DNA of 46,517 bases from Burkholderiales bacterium (lineage in GTDB: Bacteria > Pseudomonadota > Gammaproteobacteria > Burkholderiales > Burkholderiaceae_C), in NCBI GenBank assembly GCA_947462065.1, contig CANHNO010000003.1:1-46517 (forward strand), read 5' to 3'. Both the position numbers and the translations under genes were made by a program. The first letter of the stretch is position 1. Each line of letters starts with the position of its first letter. Below are positions 36,934-43,854 of the stretch, in pieces. The notes beneath the pieces are model-generated. The model searched no databases and was not told the DNA's origin. It saw only the letters and a program-made list of their open reading frames with translations.

Positions 36934-39015
36934 GTGGATCAGCCATCGAGCAACGCGACTTTCAGGCGACGACTCGATCGCATTTACCTGGTCTATACCG
37001 CCGGCTTCATCCTCTTCGTGATGGGTTTGGCGGCACTCGAGCAGATGGGGCTGTCCAAGCGCTCGATCGGCGTCATCTTTCTTCTGTCGACCGTGCTGCT
37101 TTATGCCGGCATCGGCATCCTCAGCCGCACCACTGAACCCGTCGAGTACTACGTGGCCGGCCGACGTGTGCCAGCGTTCTACAACGGCATGGCCACCGCA
37201 GCCGATTGGATGTCGGCTGCGTCATTCATCGGCTTGGCCGGCACGCTCTATTTGCAGGGCTATGGGGGACTGGCGTTTGTGCTGGGCTGGACCGGGGGCT
37301 ATTGCCTGGTGGCCTTGCTGCTGGCGCCTTACCTGCGCAAGTTCGGCCAGTTCACGATCCCCGATTTTCTCGGTGCGCGTTACGGCGGTCACTTGCCCCG
37401 GGTGGTGGGCGTATTCGCCGCAGTGCTCTGTTCCTTTGTCTATCTGGTTGCGCAGATTTACGGCGTTGGCCTGATCACGGCCAGGCTGACCGGCGTCGAT
37501 TTCGTCATCGGCATCTTTCTCGGTCTGGGCGGAGTGCTGGTGTGTTCTTTCCTCGGCGGCATGCGTGCGGTGACCTGGACCCAGGTGGCTCAGTACATCA
37601 TCCTGATCGCTGCATTCCTGGTGCCTGTGATGTGGCTGTCCATCAAGCAAACCGGAGTGCCGATCCCGCAGCTGGCCTATGGCATCCAACTCGCCAAGGT
37701 CACCGAACGCGAGCAGCAGTTGCTTCGCGACCCGAAGGAGCAGGAGGTTATTGCGGCATTCAAGGCGCGCGCGCAGGACTACGCGGCACGTCTGGTCGAT
37801 GTGAAGGCGTCGCTGGCCACCGAACGCCAAGCCGGCCAACGCACGGTGGACGCGCTGAAGGCGGACAACGCGCCGCTGGCCGACATACAGGCGGCAGAGA
37901 AGGCGCTGTTGCGCATCCCCAATACCGAGGCGGCAGCTCGTGAGGCCTGGACGCGCGAACTGGCCCTTAACGAAGCACGGGCGCGTCCTCTCGCCGGCAT
38001 GCCACCGCACGCGCAGCAGTTCGCAGGCAACCCGCATGGCGACGCGCAGGAGCGCGATTTGTTCAATCTCTCGCGGCTGAATTTTCTGGCGCTGGTGCTG
38101 TGCCTGATGGTCGGTACCGCCGGGCTGCCACACATCCTTGTGCGTTGCTACACCACCCCGTCGGTCAGGGAAGCGCGCCGCTCCGTGACCTGGGCGTTGT
38201 TCTTTATCTTCCTGCTTTACATGACCGCGCCAGCGCTGGCCGTGATGGTCAAGTACGAGGTGTTCAACGTGCTGGTCGGCACCCGATTTGATCAGTTGCC
38301 GGCGTGGATATCGACGTGGTCGAAGGTCGATTCCTCGCTGCTGTCGGTCGTCGACATCAACAAGGACGGCATCCTGCAGCTTGGCGAAATGCGCATTGGT
38401 GGCGATATCGTGGTGCTGGCTACACCGGAGATTGCCGGCCTGCCGTATGTGGTGTCCGGGATGGTGGCCGCCGGCGGGCTGGCCGCGGCGCTGTCTACTG
38501 CTGACGGCCTGTTGTTGACCATCGCCAATGCGCTGTCGCACGACAGCTATTTCAAGATGATCAATCCGAAGGCATCGGCGGCACGGCGCGTCGCATTGTC
38601 CAAGGTGACTCTGCTGGCCGTGGCGCTGGGCGCCGCGGCGGTGGCGGCGCAACGTCCGACCGACATCGTGTTTCTGGTTTCGGCTGCGTTTTCGCTGGCC
38701 GCTGCTGCATTCTTCCCTGCGCTGGTGGCGGGCGTGTTCTGGACGCGTGCGAACCGGCCTGGTGTCGTTGCGGGCATGGCTGCGGGGCTCGCCATCACCC
38801 TGTACTACATGGTGCAGAACGAGCCATGGTTGCGCAGCCTGTTCGGCGTCACCCAGGCGCCGGCATTGTGGTTTGGCATTTCGCCGATTGCCGCGGGCGT
38901 CTTCGGCATGACGATTGGCGCGGTCGTGATCGTCATCGTCAGCCTGTTGACCCCGGCACCGAGCATGGATTCGGGCCGCTTCACGCTGCAACTTCGAATT
39001 CCGCGAGCCGACTGA
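36934..39015 (+). CDS. Large sodium:solute symporter (VC_2705-like) with EF-hand-like loop
   Basis: A 693-residue SSS-family transporter with about 13 membrane helices. Family stretches: [52 protein letters not shown] and [16 protein letters not shown]. Two unusual parts: a charged, helix-prone extramembrane segment at about 245-375, and a 12-residue stretch Asp474 to Glu485 ([12 protein letters not shown]) that fits the EF-hand calcium loop. No periplasmic-binding gene or actP-like partner is adjacent, so the substrate is open (acetate and related organic acids are plausible). GTG 36934 is chosen because it follows rnhA by 7 bp; the frame extends upstream inside rnhA. Confidence 0.85.
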   Translation: MDQPSSNATFRRRLDRIYLVYTAGFILFVMGLAALEQMGLSKRSIGVIFLLSTVLLYAGIGILSRTTEPVEYYVAGRRVPAFYNGMATAADWMSAASFIGLAGTLYLQGYGGLAFVLGWTGGYCLVALLLAPYLRKFGQFTIPDFLGARYGGHLPRVVGVFAAVLCSFVYLVAQIYGVGLITARLTGVDFVIGIFLGLGGVLVCSFLGGMRAVTWTQVAQYIILIAAFLVPVMWLSIKQTGVPIPQLAYGIQLAKVTEREQQLLRDPKEQEVIAAFKARAQDYAARLVDVKASLATERQAGQRTVDALKADNAPLADIQAAEKALLRIPNTEAAAREAWTRELALNEARARPLAGMPPHAQQFAGNPHGDAQERDLFNLSRLNFLALVLCLMVGTAGLPHILVRCYTTPSVREARRSVTWALFFIFLLYMTAPALAVMVKYEVFNVLVGTRFDQLPAWISTWSKVDSSLLSVVDINKDGILQLGEMRIGGDIVVLATPEIAGLPYVVSGMVAAGGLAAALSTADGLLLTIANALSHDSYFKMINPKASAARRVALSKVTLLAVALGAAAVAAQRPTDIVFLVSAAFSLAAAAFFPALVAGVFWTRANRPGVVAGMAAGLAITLYYMVQNEPWLRSLFGVTQAPALWFGISPIAAGVFGMTIGAVVIVIVSLLTPAPSMDSGRFTLQLRIPRAD

Positions 39016-39035
39016 CTCGTCCATGCGAGCATGGG

Positions 39036-39064
39036 TAGGCAACTGCGCTGCGGCGCGATACACT
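39036..39064 (+). promoter_or_regulatory. Candidate promoter of the rpsF operon
   Basis: TAGGCA (39036-39041) and TACACT (39059-39064) are separated by 17 bp and each matches the sigma-70 consensus at 4 positions. Initiation would fall near 39071. A CCATGC-GA-GCATGG inverted repeat just before it (39021-39034) may end the symporter message. Confidence 0.4.
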
Positions 39065-39078
39065 CGCGGGCTTGCCTT

Positions 39079-39107
39079 GCCACACCCAGGTCGACGCTCG
39101 GGGTGGC
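39079..39107 (+). promoter_or_regulatory. Hairpin in the rpsF leader
   Basis: GCCAC (39079-39083) pairs with GTGGC (39103-39107), extended by CCC/GGG past a bulged A, around a 12-nt loop. It is placed as the known S6:S18-binding autoregulatory leader is in other bacteria, but the conserved CCG element of that motif is not clear here. Confidence 0.35.
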
Positions 39108-39136
39108 TTCCATGTCGGAATTCACAAGGAGATTCA

Positions 39137-39496
39137 ATGCGTCACTACGAAATCGTGCTGCTGATCCATCCGGATCAGAGCGAACAGGTTCCAGCGATGC
39201 TGGAACGCTACAAGGGTGTGATCACCGCCGGTGGCGGCAAGGTGCACCGACTCGAGGACTGGGGTCGTCGTCAGATGGCCTACTTGATCCAGAAGCTGGC
39301 CAAGGCCCACTATCTGTGCATCAACATCGAGTGCAGCAAGGAAGTGCTGGCCGAGTTGGAAACCGGCTTCCGGTTCAACGATGCTGTGCTGCGCCACCTG
39401 ACAGTGCTCAAGAGCAAGGCCGAGACGACCCCGTCGGTGATGATGAAGTCATCTGACCGTGAAGACCGCCGTGCTCCGCAGGAGTCGGCTGCCTGA
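39137..39496 (+). CDS. rpsF: 30S ribosomal protein bS6
   Basis: A 119-residue ribosomal protein that binds S18 and 16S rRNA on the platform. The start [17 protein letters not shown] and the stretch [24 protein letters not shown] are typical of bS6. ATG 39137 follows AAGGAG at ideal spacing; the upstream open frame to 39023 is not used. The C-terminus has an acidic-basic tail ([14 protein letters not shown]). First gene of rpsF-priB-rpsR-rplI. Confidence 0.97.
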   Translation: MRHYEIVLLIHPDQSEQVPAMLERYKGVITAGGGKVHRLEDWGRRQMAYLIQKLAKAHYLCINIECSKEVLAELETGFRFNDAVLRHLTVLKSKAETTPSVMMKSSDREDRRAPQESAA

Positions 39497-39533
39497 TCTG
39501 GCCGTTTGATGTCGCCCATGCCAAGCGCTCCCG

Positions 39534-39815
39534 ATGAACAGACTGGTTCTGACGGCGCAACTGGTTGAGAAAAACGCGTTGCGCTACACCCCTGCTGGCT
39601 TGCCAGCACTCGATTTCGGCCTCAGGCATGAATCGCAGGTAACGCAACACGGCGCGCCGCGTCAGGTGTCCATGGACATCAAGGCGCGCGCAGTGGGTGA
39701 TATCACTGGTGCGTTGAATGGTCTGGAACTCGGAAGCACGCACGGCTTTGCAGGCTTCCTGGGATCTCAGCGCAACGGCAAGGGCGTCGTTTTCCACGTG
39801 ACCGAACTGGACTGA
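39534..39815 (+). CDS. priB: Primosomal replication protein N
   Basis: A 93-residue single OB-fold DNA-binding protein that assists PriA-dependent replication restart. It shows MNRLVLTAQLVEKNALRYTPAGLPALDF and ends FAGFLGSQRNGKGVVFHVTELD, the usual family ends. Its place between rpsF and rpsR is conserved in beta- and gammaproteobacteria. The ribosome-binding site is weak. Confidence 0.94.
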   Translation: MNRLVLTAQLVEKNALRYTPAGLPALDFGLRHESQVTQHGAPRQVSMDIKARAVGDITGALNGLELGSTHGFAGFLGSQRNGKGVVFHVTELD

Positions 39816-39862
39816 AGTCCGAACGGTTTCGATTCTCGAATTGAATTTGACAGAGGTTTGAT

Positions 39863-40153
39863 ATGCCACCACCACGCGGTAAAGGTAAGTTTTCCAAGGA
39901 TCGCAAGCCCAAGCGCAACCAGCAATCGCTGCTGTTCCGCCGCAAGCGTTTCTGCCGGTTCACTGTTACTGGTGTGACCGAGATCGACTACAAGGACGTC
40001 GAAACACTTCGTGACTTCATCGGCGAGAACGGCAAGATCACGCCGGCCCGTCTGACTGGAACCCGCGCTTTCTTCCAGCGCCAACTGACCACCTGCATCA
40101 AGCGGGCGCGTTTCCTGGCGATGCTGCCGTACAGCGACCAGCACCGCGTCTGA
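39863..40153 (+). CDS. rpsR: 30S ribosomal protein bS18
   Basis: A 96-residue protein of the small subunit platform. The core [29 protein letters not shown] and [34 protein letters not shown] are typical. A Gly/Lys-rich N-terminal tail ([20 protein letters not shown]) is somewhat longer than in E. coli, as in many betaproteobacteria. It lies 47 bp after priB and 13 bp before rplI. Confidence 0.97.
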   Translation: MPPPRGKGKFSKDRKPKRNQQSLLFRRKRFCRFTVTGVTEIDYKDVETLRDFIGENGKITPARLTGTRAFFQRQLTTCIKRARFLAMLPYSDQHRV

Positions 40154-40166
40154 GGACACCCACATC

Positions 40167-40619
40167 ATGCAAATCATCCTGCTGGAAAAAGTGGCGAATC
40201 TGGGTGACCTCGGCGACGTCGTCAAGGTCAAGGACGGCTATGCCCGCAACTTCCTGATCCCGAGCCGTGCCGCACGTCGTGCCACCGCAGCTGCGATCAA
40301 GGAGTTCGAGGTCAAGCGTGCCGAACTCGAAAAGGCAGCAGCCGACAAGCTGGCTGCTGCGCAAGCCCTGGGCGAGAAGATGAGCGGTCGCACCGTTCAC
40401 ATCACCCAGAAGTCTGGCGTTGACGGACGTCTGTTCGGCTCGGTCACCAACAACGACATCGCCGAAGCGCTGACGCGCATCGACTTCAAGGTGGTCAAGT
40501 CGCAGGTTCGCCTGCCGAATGGGCCCCTGAAGACCGTCGGTGAACATCTGGTGTCGGTCTCCCCGCACACCGATGTCGTGGTCGAAGTCAAGGTCGTGGT
40601 GGTGGGCGAAGCCGCTTGA
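40167..40619 (+). CDS. rplI: 50S ribosomal protein bL9
   Basis: A 150-residue two-domain protein of the large subunit joined by a long helix. N-terminal domain [36 protein letters not shown], linker helix about 40-75, C-terminal domain [16 protein letters not shown]. Last gene of the ribosomal operon. In many proteobacteria dnaB follows; here a strong terminator and an unrelated operon follow instead. Confidence 0.97.
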   Translation: MQIILLEKVANLGDLGDVVKVKDGYARNFLIPSRAARRATAAAIKEFEVKRAELEKAAADKLAAAQALGEKMSGRTVHITQKSGVDGRLFGSVTNNDIAEALTRIDFKVVKSQVRLPNGPLKTVGEHLVSVSPHTDVVVEVKVVVVGEAA

Positions 40620-40669
40620 TCACCATGCTCTGATTCGCTGACGCGGCGTCCCTCGCCGCGCTCTCGAAA

Positions 40670-40716
40670 CCGCTGTCCGCCGAACCTGCACAAGGTTCGG
40701 CGGACAGCGGTTTTTT
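40670..40716 (+). terminator. Strong Rho-independent terminator after rplI
   Basis: Two perfect 18-bp arms (40670-40687 and 40693-40710; the left arm starts CCGCTGTCC, the right ends GGACAGCGG) surround a 5-nt loop GCACA and are followed by six T residues. It separates the ribosomal operon from the ketone carboxylase region. Confidence 0.95.
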
Positions 40717-41017
40717 GCTTTGTGGCCGGGAGAAATCCGGGCCATGTTCGGTCCGAAAGCAGGTCGCGAAGCCGCAGTGACCGCACCAGTTTCCTCGATC
40801 GCAGTCGAGTGATTTCCCGAATGCAATTTTTTTGCATGGGTATACATTGGACGCGTCGGGAGAAAATCCGCTTGACCTCCTCTTGCAGTAGATCCGCTGT
40901 GAGTTTCAGTTGTTGATGACTTCAGCACGCCAGTGCGACTGTATCGCTCTCTATTTCAATTTTATTGAGTGCGAATCCGAGCCGTTTGTGGCGCTGAAAG
41001 AGATCTCGGAGACCGGT
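40717..41017. other. Non-coding stretch after the rplI terminator
   Basis: No convincing gene was found in these 301 bases. The part around 40820-40990 is richer in A+T than its surroundings. It contains an inverted repeat ATGCAA-N5-TTGCAT (40821-40837) followed by GTATAC (40840-40845), which could be an operator or promoter for the small reading frame that follows. Nothing else stands out. Confidence 0.5.
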
Positions 41018-41299
41018 ATGAGCAGTAGCAGTGCGGACCAGGTCTTCTTCGATTCCGAGGACGTCATCCAGCCCATTTCGAGAAGGGAATGGTCGTCCAG
41101 TGGCACGTTTCGCCAGAGGATCGCCACGGCGAATGACATCCGCATCGCCCAGGAAAAGTGGCGTCCGAAGCGCTATGTGATCGGCGTATCGCGAGTAAAC
41201 CCTCTAACTGCAATGGCGCACGGCGCGTGCCGTTTGATCGTCTTGACTCTGCTGCCGCCGTGCCAATCGAGCATTAGGCATCACGCAGGCGATCCTTGA
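41018..41299 (+). CDS. Small hypothetical or truncated gene
   Basis: A 93-codon frame starting ATG 41018, with GGAG 6 nt upstream. From 41018 to about 41190 its third codon positions are mostly G or C, like real genes here; after about 41190 this bias fades, and the stop codon falls inside the FNR box. The product (MSSSSADQVFFDSEDVIQPI at the start, then QRIATANDIRIAQEKWRPKR) was not recognised. It may be a small protein, or the 5' remnant of a longer gene cut when the carboxylase operon arrived. The frame is open upstream to 40910 but without coding character. Low confidence. Confidence 0.3.
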   Translation: MSSSSADQVFFDSEDVIQPISRREWSSSGTFRQRIATANDIRIAQEKWRPKRYVIGVSRVNPLTAMAHGACRLIVLTLLPPCQSSIRHHAGDP

Positions 41300-41309
41300 T
41301 TTGGATCAA
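41296..41309 (+). promoter_or_regulatory. FNR/Anr box upstream of the ketone carboxylase operon
   Basis: TTGAT-TTGG-ATCAA is a perfect FNR/Anr site. Its centre is 41.5 bp from a start at 41344, and TAAAAC at 41332-41337 then occupies the -12 to -7 position exactly (4 of 6 matches to TATAAT). This is the class II layout of an FNR-activated promoter. The leader to the first gene would be about 83 nt. Confidence 0.75.
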
Positions 41310-41426
41310 GTTGATTCGCACTCGCGCTGAGTAAAACCTGCTCAAGCCAAAGACTCTCGAGGTCTGCACTCATCAAGGTTGCACAGGCATTCGATGGGCT
41401 CTCAATCACAAACCTAGGACGACAGC

Positions 41427-43364
41427 ATGGGCCTACAGATCAACATCGACAACGGCGGAACGCTGACCGACATCTGCATCATCGATGGTCAGCGGGTCGA
41501 CAAGACCAAGGTGCTGACGACACCGTATGACCTCAGCAAGTGTTTCTTCGAGGGACTGGAGAAAGCCTCTGGCGTCGTCTACGGCAAGCCTGACGTGCGG
41601 CGACTGCTCGAAGAGGTCGACCTGATCCGCTACTCAACTACCCAGGGCACCAATGCCATCTGCGAGCGCAAGGGCCCTCGGCTGGGGCTGATCGTCGATG
41701 CGAAGGGAGCGCGCCTGATCGAGGAACTGGCTGCGCACGATCCTGCCGTTTATGCCGCGCTGGTCGGTGATCGGGTGGTCTTGCTCGACTCGGCGCTGGT
41801 TCTCGGCGACGACTCGCAAACGCATGTCGTCGGCGCGATCAACAGGCTGACTGCTGCGGGCGCGAGTCGCATCGTCGTGAGCTTCGGTGGCGCCGATTTC
41901 ATCGCCGTCGAAAGTGCGTTCCGGAAGGTGGCGCTGCGCAAGTACCCCCGGCATCTGCTGGGAGCCGTGCCCATGCTCTACGGCAGCGACCTCAGTGTCG
42001 ACAAGGATCCGGTGCGTCGCACCTGGACCGCGTTGATCAACTCCTTCCTCCACCCCGGAATGGAGGCGTTTCTGTACAACGCCGAAAACCGGCTGCGTCA
42101 GTACCGCACGAAAAATCCGCTGCTGATCTTCCGCAACGACGGCGATGCTTCCCGCGTGGCCAAGACCATCGCCATCAAGACCTACAGTTCCGGCCCGCGG
42201 GGTGGTGTCGAAGGCGTCAAGGCCCTCTCGAAGGCCTACGGCTTCACTGATGTGGTGGCAATCGACGTCGGCGGGACCACCACCGACATCTGCCAATACA
42301 TCGCTGGCGGTGTGGCCGAGGATCGCCGGGGACACGTCGAAGGCATCAGCGTCTCGCTCCCGCTGTGCGAGATCGTCAGCGCCGGGGCAGGCGGCAGTTC
42401 GATCATCAAGGTCGTCGGCGGAAAGATTGTCATTGGCCCGGAAAGCGTCGGGGCGGTCCCTGGGCCAGCCTGCTTTGGGCGAGGCGGCCAGTTCGCCACC
42501 ATCACCGACGCGAGCTTGCTCATGGGCTTGTTCGATCCGAAGTCGTTTTTTGGCGGTGGCATGGGCCTCGACCTGGATCGCGCCGCAACCGCGATTGCGG
42601 TCAACGTGGCCGAGCCACTGGGCCTGAAGCTGGAAGAGGCGTTGCAACAGATGGAGCTGGCCTTCGAAGCGAAGGTGGCCGCCGAGTTGCACCGTGCGAC
42701 CAAGATTTCCAAGGACAGCGTACTTCTGGCGTTCGGTGGTGCCGGGCCGCTCAATGCCTGCGGCGTGGCCGAGGTAGCGGGCATCAACCAGGTGGCCGTT
42801 CCGCAGATGGCGGCGGTGTTCAGCGCCTACGGCATCGGCACCTGCGACATCTCGCAGCGCTACACCGAATTGCTGACCCGACACGACCAGAGCGGGCTGG
42901 AAGACGCGCTCGCCGTGCTCAATGCCAAGGCCGCTCGCGACATGTATGCGGAGGGATTTGACAAGGGGAATTACGAGGTCGAAGCCCGACTCGTCGCAGT
43001 CGATGCCAAGGGCGTGGAGACCAGTCAGTCGCTGGCCGCCACGCCGGTTTTCCCGGCCGGCATGGCTGGTGCGGCCACCGTAGAGCTGGAACTGGCTGCC
43101 ATCAAGCGCTTGCGGGCCGGTACCGGTGCTACCGCACGGGTCAACGTGGGAGCGGCTGCAACAGCGGTCGGCGTTCGCAACATCCTGGCCCGCGGCCGCG
43201 GCCGCATCGACGTGCCGGTCTACCAACTCGCCGGCTTGAAACCTGGAGATCACGCGGCAGGCCCAGCGATCGTCGAAGAAGACTATTTCACCTGTCGCGT
43301 GCTCGAAGGCTGGACCTTCGTCATCAGCGACGCCGGCGACATCCTGTTGAACAGAAAGGCTTGA
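41427..43364 (+). CDS. apcA: Acetophenone carboxylase-like subunit A (HyuA family ATPase)
   Basis: A 645-residue (about 68 kDa) hydantoinase-A/oxoprolinase family protein. The ASKHA ATP-binding fold is marked by IDNGGTLTD (residues 7-15) and, mid-protein, by VVAIDVGGTTTDIC, with SAGAGGSSI and FGGAGPLNACGVAEVAG. In acetophenone carboxylase two such subunits hydrolyse ATP to activate the enol of the ketone for carboxylation. Size and order (70, 15, about 80, 75 kDa) match the apcABCD set of Aromatoleum. AGGA lies before the ATG. First gene of an operon under a putative FNR promoter. The substrate could be acetophenone, a hydroxylated form or another ketone. Confidence 0.8.
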   Translation: MGLQINIDNGGTLTDICIIDGQRVDKTKVLTTPYDLSKCFFEGLEKASGVVYGKPDVRRLLEEVDLIRYSTTQGTNAICERKGPRLGLIVDAKGARLIEELAAHDPAVYAALVGDRVVLLDSALVLGDDSQTHVVGAINRLTAAGASRIVVSFGGADFIAVESAFRKVALRKYPRHLLGAVPMLYGSDLSVDKDPVRRTWTALINSFLHPGMEAFLYNAENRLRQYRTKNPLLIFRNDGDASRVAKTIAIKTYSSGPRGGVEGVKALSKAYGFTDVVAIDVGGTTTDICQYIAGGVAEDRRGHVEGISVSLPLCEIVSAGAGGSSIIKVVGGKIVIGPESVGAVPGPACFGRGGQFATITDASLLMGLFDPKSFFGGGMGLDLDRAATAIAVNVAEPLGLKLEEALQQMELAFEAKVAAELHRATKISKDSVLLAFGGAGPLNACGVAEVAGINQVAVPQMAAVFSAYGIGTCDISQRYTELLTRHDQSGLEDALAVLNAKAARDMYAEGFDKGNYEVEARLVAVDAKGVETSQSLAATPVFPAGMAGAATVELELAAIKRLRAGTGATARVNVGAAATAVGVRNILARGRGRIDVPVYQLAGLKPGDHAAGPAIVEEDYFTCRVLEGWTFVISDAGDILLNRKA

Positions 43365-43369
43365 AGACC

Positions 43370-43771
43370 ATGAAGGTTCTGATGACGGAATACCTCCGCC
43401 TCGATCTCGATGCGGAGCAATGGGAATGCCGAGTTTGCGACCACGTGATCGGCACGGCCAGCAAGAGCTACAAGGAGGGCATGCTCGTGTATGACCGTGA
43501 CCCTCGCGAGATTCACCCTCCGATCATTGATCCCGAGCGCTACAAGTTCACCTTCAGCCCCGATCCGGAATGGGTGCGCATCCTGGAGTACTACTGCCCG
43601 GGCTGCGGCACACAGGTCGAGACCGAGTACGCGATACCGGGGCACCCACCGCTGTACGACATGCAGCCCGACCTACCCGCGCTGCGTGCGCAGTGGGCCG
43701 GGCGTGAAGAAGTGAAAGAAGGCGTGGTCGGACCGGCGGTGACCTCCGGCTCAGGCGGCCACTCCCACTGA
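43370..43771 (+). CDS. apcB: Acetophenone carboxylase-like small subunit B (zinc finger)
   Basis: A 133-residue (about 15 kDa) protein of the acetone/acetophenone carboxylase gamma-type family. Two CxxC pairs, WECRVCDHVIG near residue 20 and YYCPGCGTQVE near residue 80, probably bind one zinc. The segment HPPIIDPERYKFTFSPDPEWVRILEYY between them is characteristic. The C-terminus ends in a Gly/His-rich tail. ATG 43370 is used; TTG 43361 and ATG 43382 are alternatives. It starts 5 bp after the stop codon of the first subunit gene. Confidence 0.8.
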   Translation: MKVLMTEYLRLDLDAEQWECRVCDHVIGTASKSYKEGMLVYDRDPREIHPPIIDPERYKFTFSPDPEWVRILEYYCPGCGTQVETEYAIPGHPPLYDMQPDLPALRAQWAGREEVKEGVVGPAVTSGSGGHSH

Positions 43772-43781
43772 TCGATCCATC

Positions 43782-43812
43782 GCGAGCGGGCGCTGCCGGC
43801 GCCTGTTCTCGC
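43782..43812 (+). other. Intercistronic hairpin between subunits B and C
   Basis: GCGAG (43782-43786) pairs with CTCGC (43808-43812), and CGGGCGC (43787-43793) with GCGCCTG (43799-43805, one G-U), around a TGCCG loop with a TT bulge. No T-run. It may stabilise or divide the operon message. Confidence 0.5.
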
Positions 43813-43854
43813 GGCCCGATCGAGCGCCAGCCGCCATCCAAGCAAGGAGAAATA

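Noticed and set aside
37222-39063. A 613-codon open frame on the minus strand
   Set aside because: Antisense to the symporter; its translation is rich in His, Arg and Gln with no family motif, typical of a GC-bias shadow frame.
40910-41017. Upstream extension of the small ORF before 41018
   Set aside because: The third codon positions are not G/C-rich, and the ribosome-binding site points to ATG 41018.
41101-41114. TGGCAC-like sigma-54 promoter upstream of the carboxylase operon
   Set aside because: TGGCACGTTTCGCC has only 8 bases between the GG and GC elements; sigma-54 requires 10.
41634-43253. A 539-codon open frame on the minus strand
   Set aside because: Antisense to the first carboxylase subunit gene and without recognisable motifs.
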